From: Ruminococcus sp.
Lineage (GTDB): Bacteria > Bacillota > Clostridia > Oscillospirales > Ruminococcaceae
Direction of reading: 5' to 3'
NCBI GenBank assembly: GCA_023667165.1
Contig: JAMPAO010000123.1
Location: 1 to 6,846, forward strand
Length of the DNA stretch: 6,846 nucleotides
The notes under the pieces are model-generated. The model made no database searches and was not told the DNA's origin. It saw only the letters and a program-made list of their open reading frames with translations. Positions 6,556-6,846 of the stretch are shown here, in pieces; the stretch's first letter is position 1, and every line of letters starts with the position of its first letter. The position numbers were made by a program, and so were the translations under genes.

Positions 6556-6846
6556 ATGAAAAAATTCAAGAAAACCATAGCCGGCGTTTCCGCGCTGACG
6601 CTCACCATGAGCCTTACAGCCTGCACCGACGGTAACAGCGACAGCACCGTGGGCAACAACGAAACGGTCACCACCACCACTGCCGCCACAGTTTCGCTCA
6701 ACACCGCAACTCTCAACGAGGAGGACGCAAATACCCTTGAGAATGCCGCAAAGGAAAATCTCAAGGATGTCGATCTTGAAAATAAAACGATCAAGTGGCT
6801 TGCTCACTACGATATTAACCCCTCTACCTCACAGGGCGACTCCACT
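6556..6846 (+). CDS. Extracellular solute-binding-type lipoprotein, 5' part (runs off right edge)
   Basis: Ninety-seven codons are present; the gene continues past the right edge. Residues 1-22 are a lipoprotein signal peptide (MKKFKK, hydrophobic core, lipobox L20-T-A-C23), followed by an Asp/Asn/Ser/Thr-rich linker that would hold the mature domain off the membrane. The mature domain begins with NTATLNEED and NKTIKWLAHYDINP and appears to be a solute-binding fold, although only its start is visible. The ATG at 6556 has a perfect AGGAGG (6545-6550) 5 nt upstream and a strong promoter further up. Against the left-edge paralogue, 17 of 23 signal-peptide residues and 46 of the last 55 residues match, while the linkers differ in sequence and by one codon in length. 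The two genes point away from each other. Ligand and partner permease are unknown. Confidence 0.85.
   Translation, partial: MKKFKKTIAGVSALTLTMSLTACTDGNSDSTVGNNETVTTTTAATVSLNTATLNEEDANTLENAAKENLKDVDLENKTIKWLAHYDINPSTSQGDST

Overview
The window looks like chromosomal DNA of a gut or rumen Clostridia-type Bacillota, probably Ruminococcus or a close Oscillospiraceae relative. The grounds are strong AGGAGG-type ribosome binding sites, near-consensus TTGACA/TATAAT promoters in AT-rich spacers, and two lipoproteins whose mature start (NKTIKWLAHYDINP) resembles Ruminococcus extracellular solute-binding proteins from memory. The genus is an inference and was not checked by a search.

Layout from left to right. 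(1) Positions 1-288, minus strand: 5' part of a solute-binding-type lipoprotein gene running off the left edge. (2) 289-599: a divergent promoter region with one clear promoter for each flanking gene. (3) 600-2516, plus strand: a complete methyl-accepting chemotaxis protein with an extracellular Cache-type sensor. (4) 2517-2592: a hairpin terminator shared by two convergent units. (5) 6068-2593, minus strand: a two-gene operon for a heterodimeric ABC exporter, with a 2-nt gap between the genes and complementary degenerate ATP-site residues in the two subunits. (6) About 6069-6555: a gene-free divergent region. It holds an array of seven 7-bp units starting at the predicted start of the ABC transcript, a 14-bp imperfect leader hairpin, a perfect-box promoter for the right-hand gene and a 13-bp direct repeat. 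(7) 6556-6846, plus strand: 5' part of a second lipoprotein, a close paralogue of the first, in the opposite orientation and running off the right edge.

The two lipoprotein genes therefore frame the MCP and ABC genes as an inverted pair, both transcribed outward. The window stops at exactly homologous positions in both copies, which hints that it is a contig broken at a repeat. Functionally, the MCP and the two surface lipoproteins suit sensing and capture of extracellular solutes. The ABC pair is a separate export system of unknown substrate. No importer permease lies in the window.

The most unusual signal is the leader of the ABC operon. Its heptad repeats contain GAAGCAAG units that could pair either with a complementary segment just upstream of the ribosome binding site or with the start-codon region itself. 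This is a possible repeat-length-tuned translational switch. The pairing potential is visible in the sequence; the function is a hypothesis.
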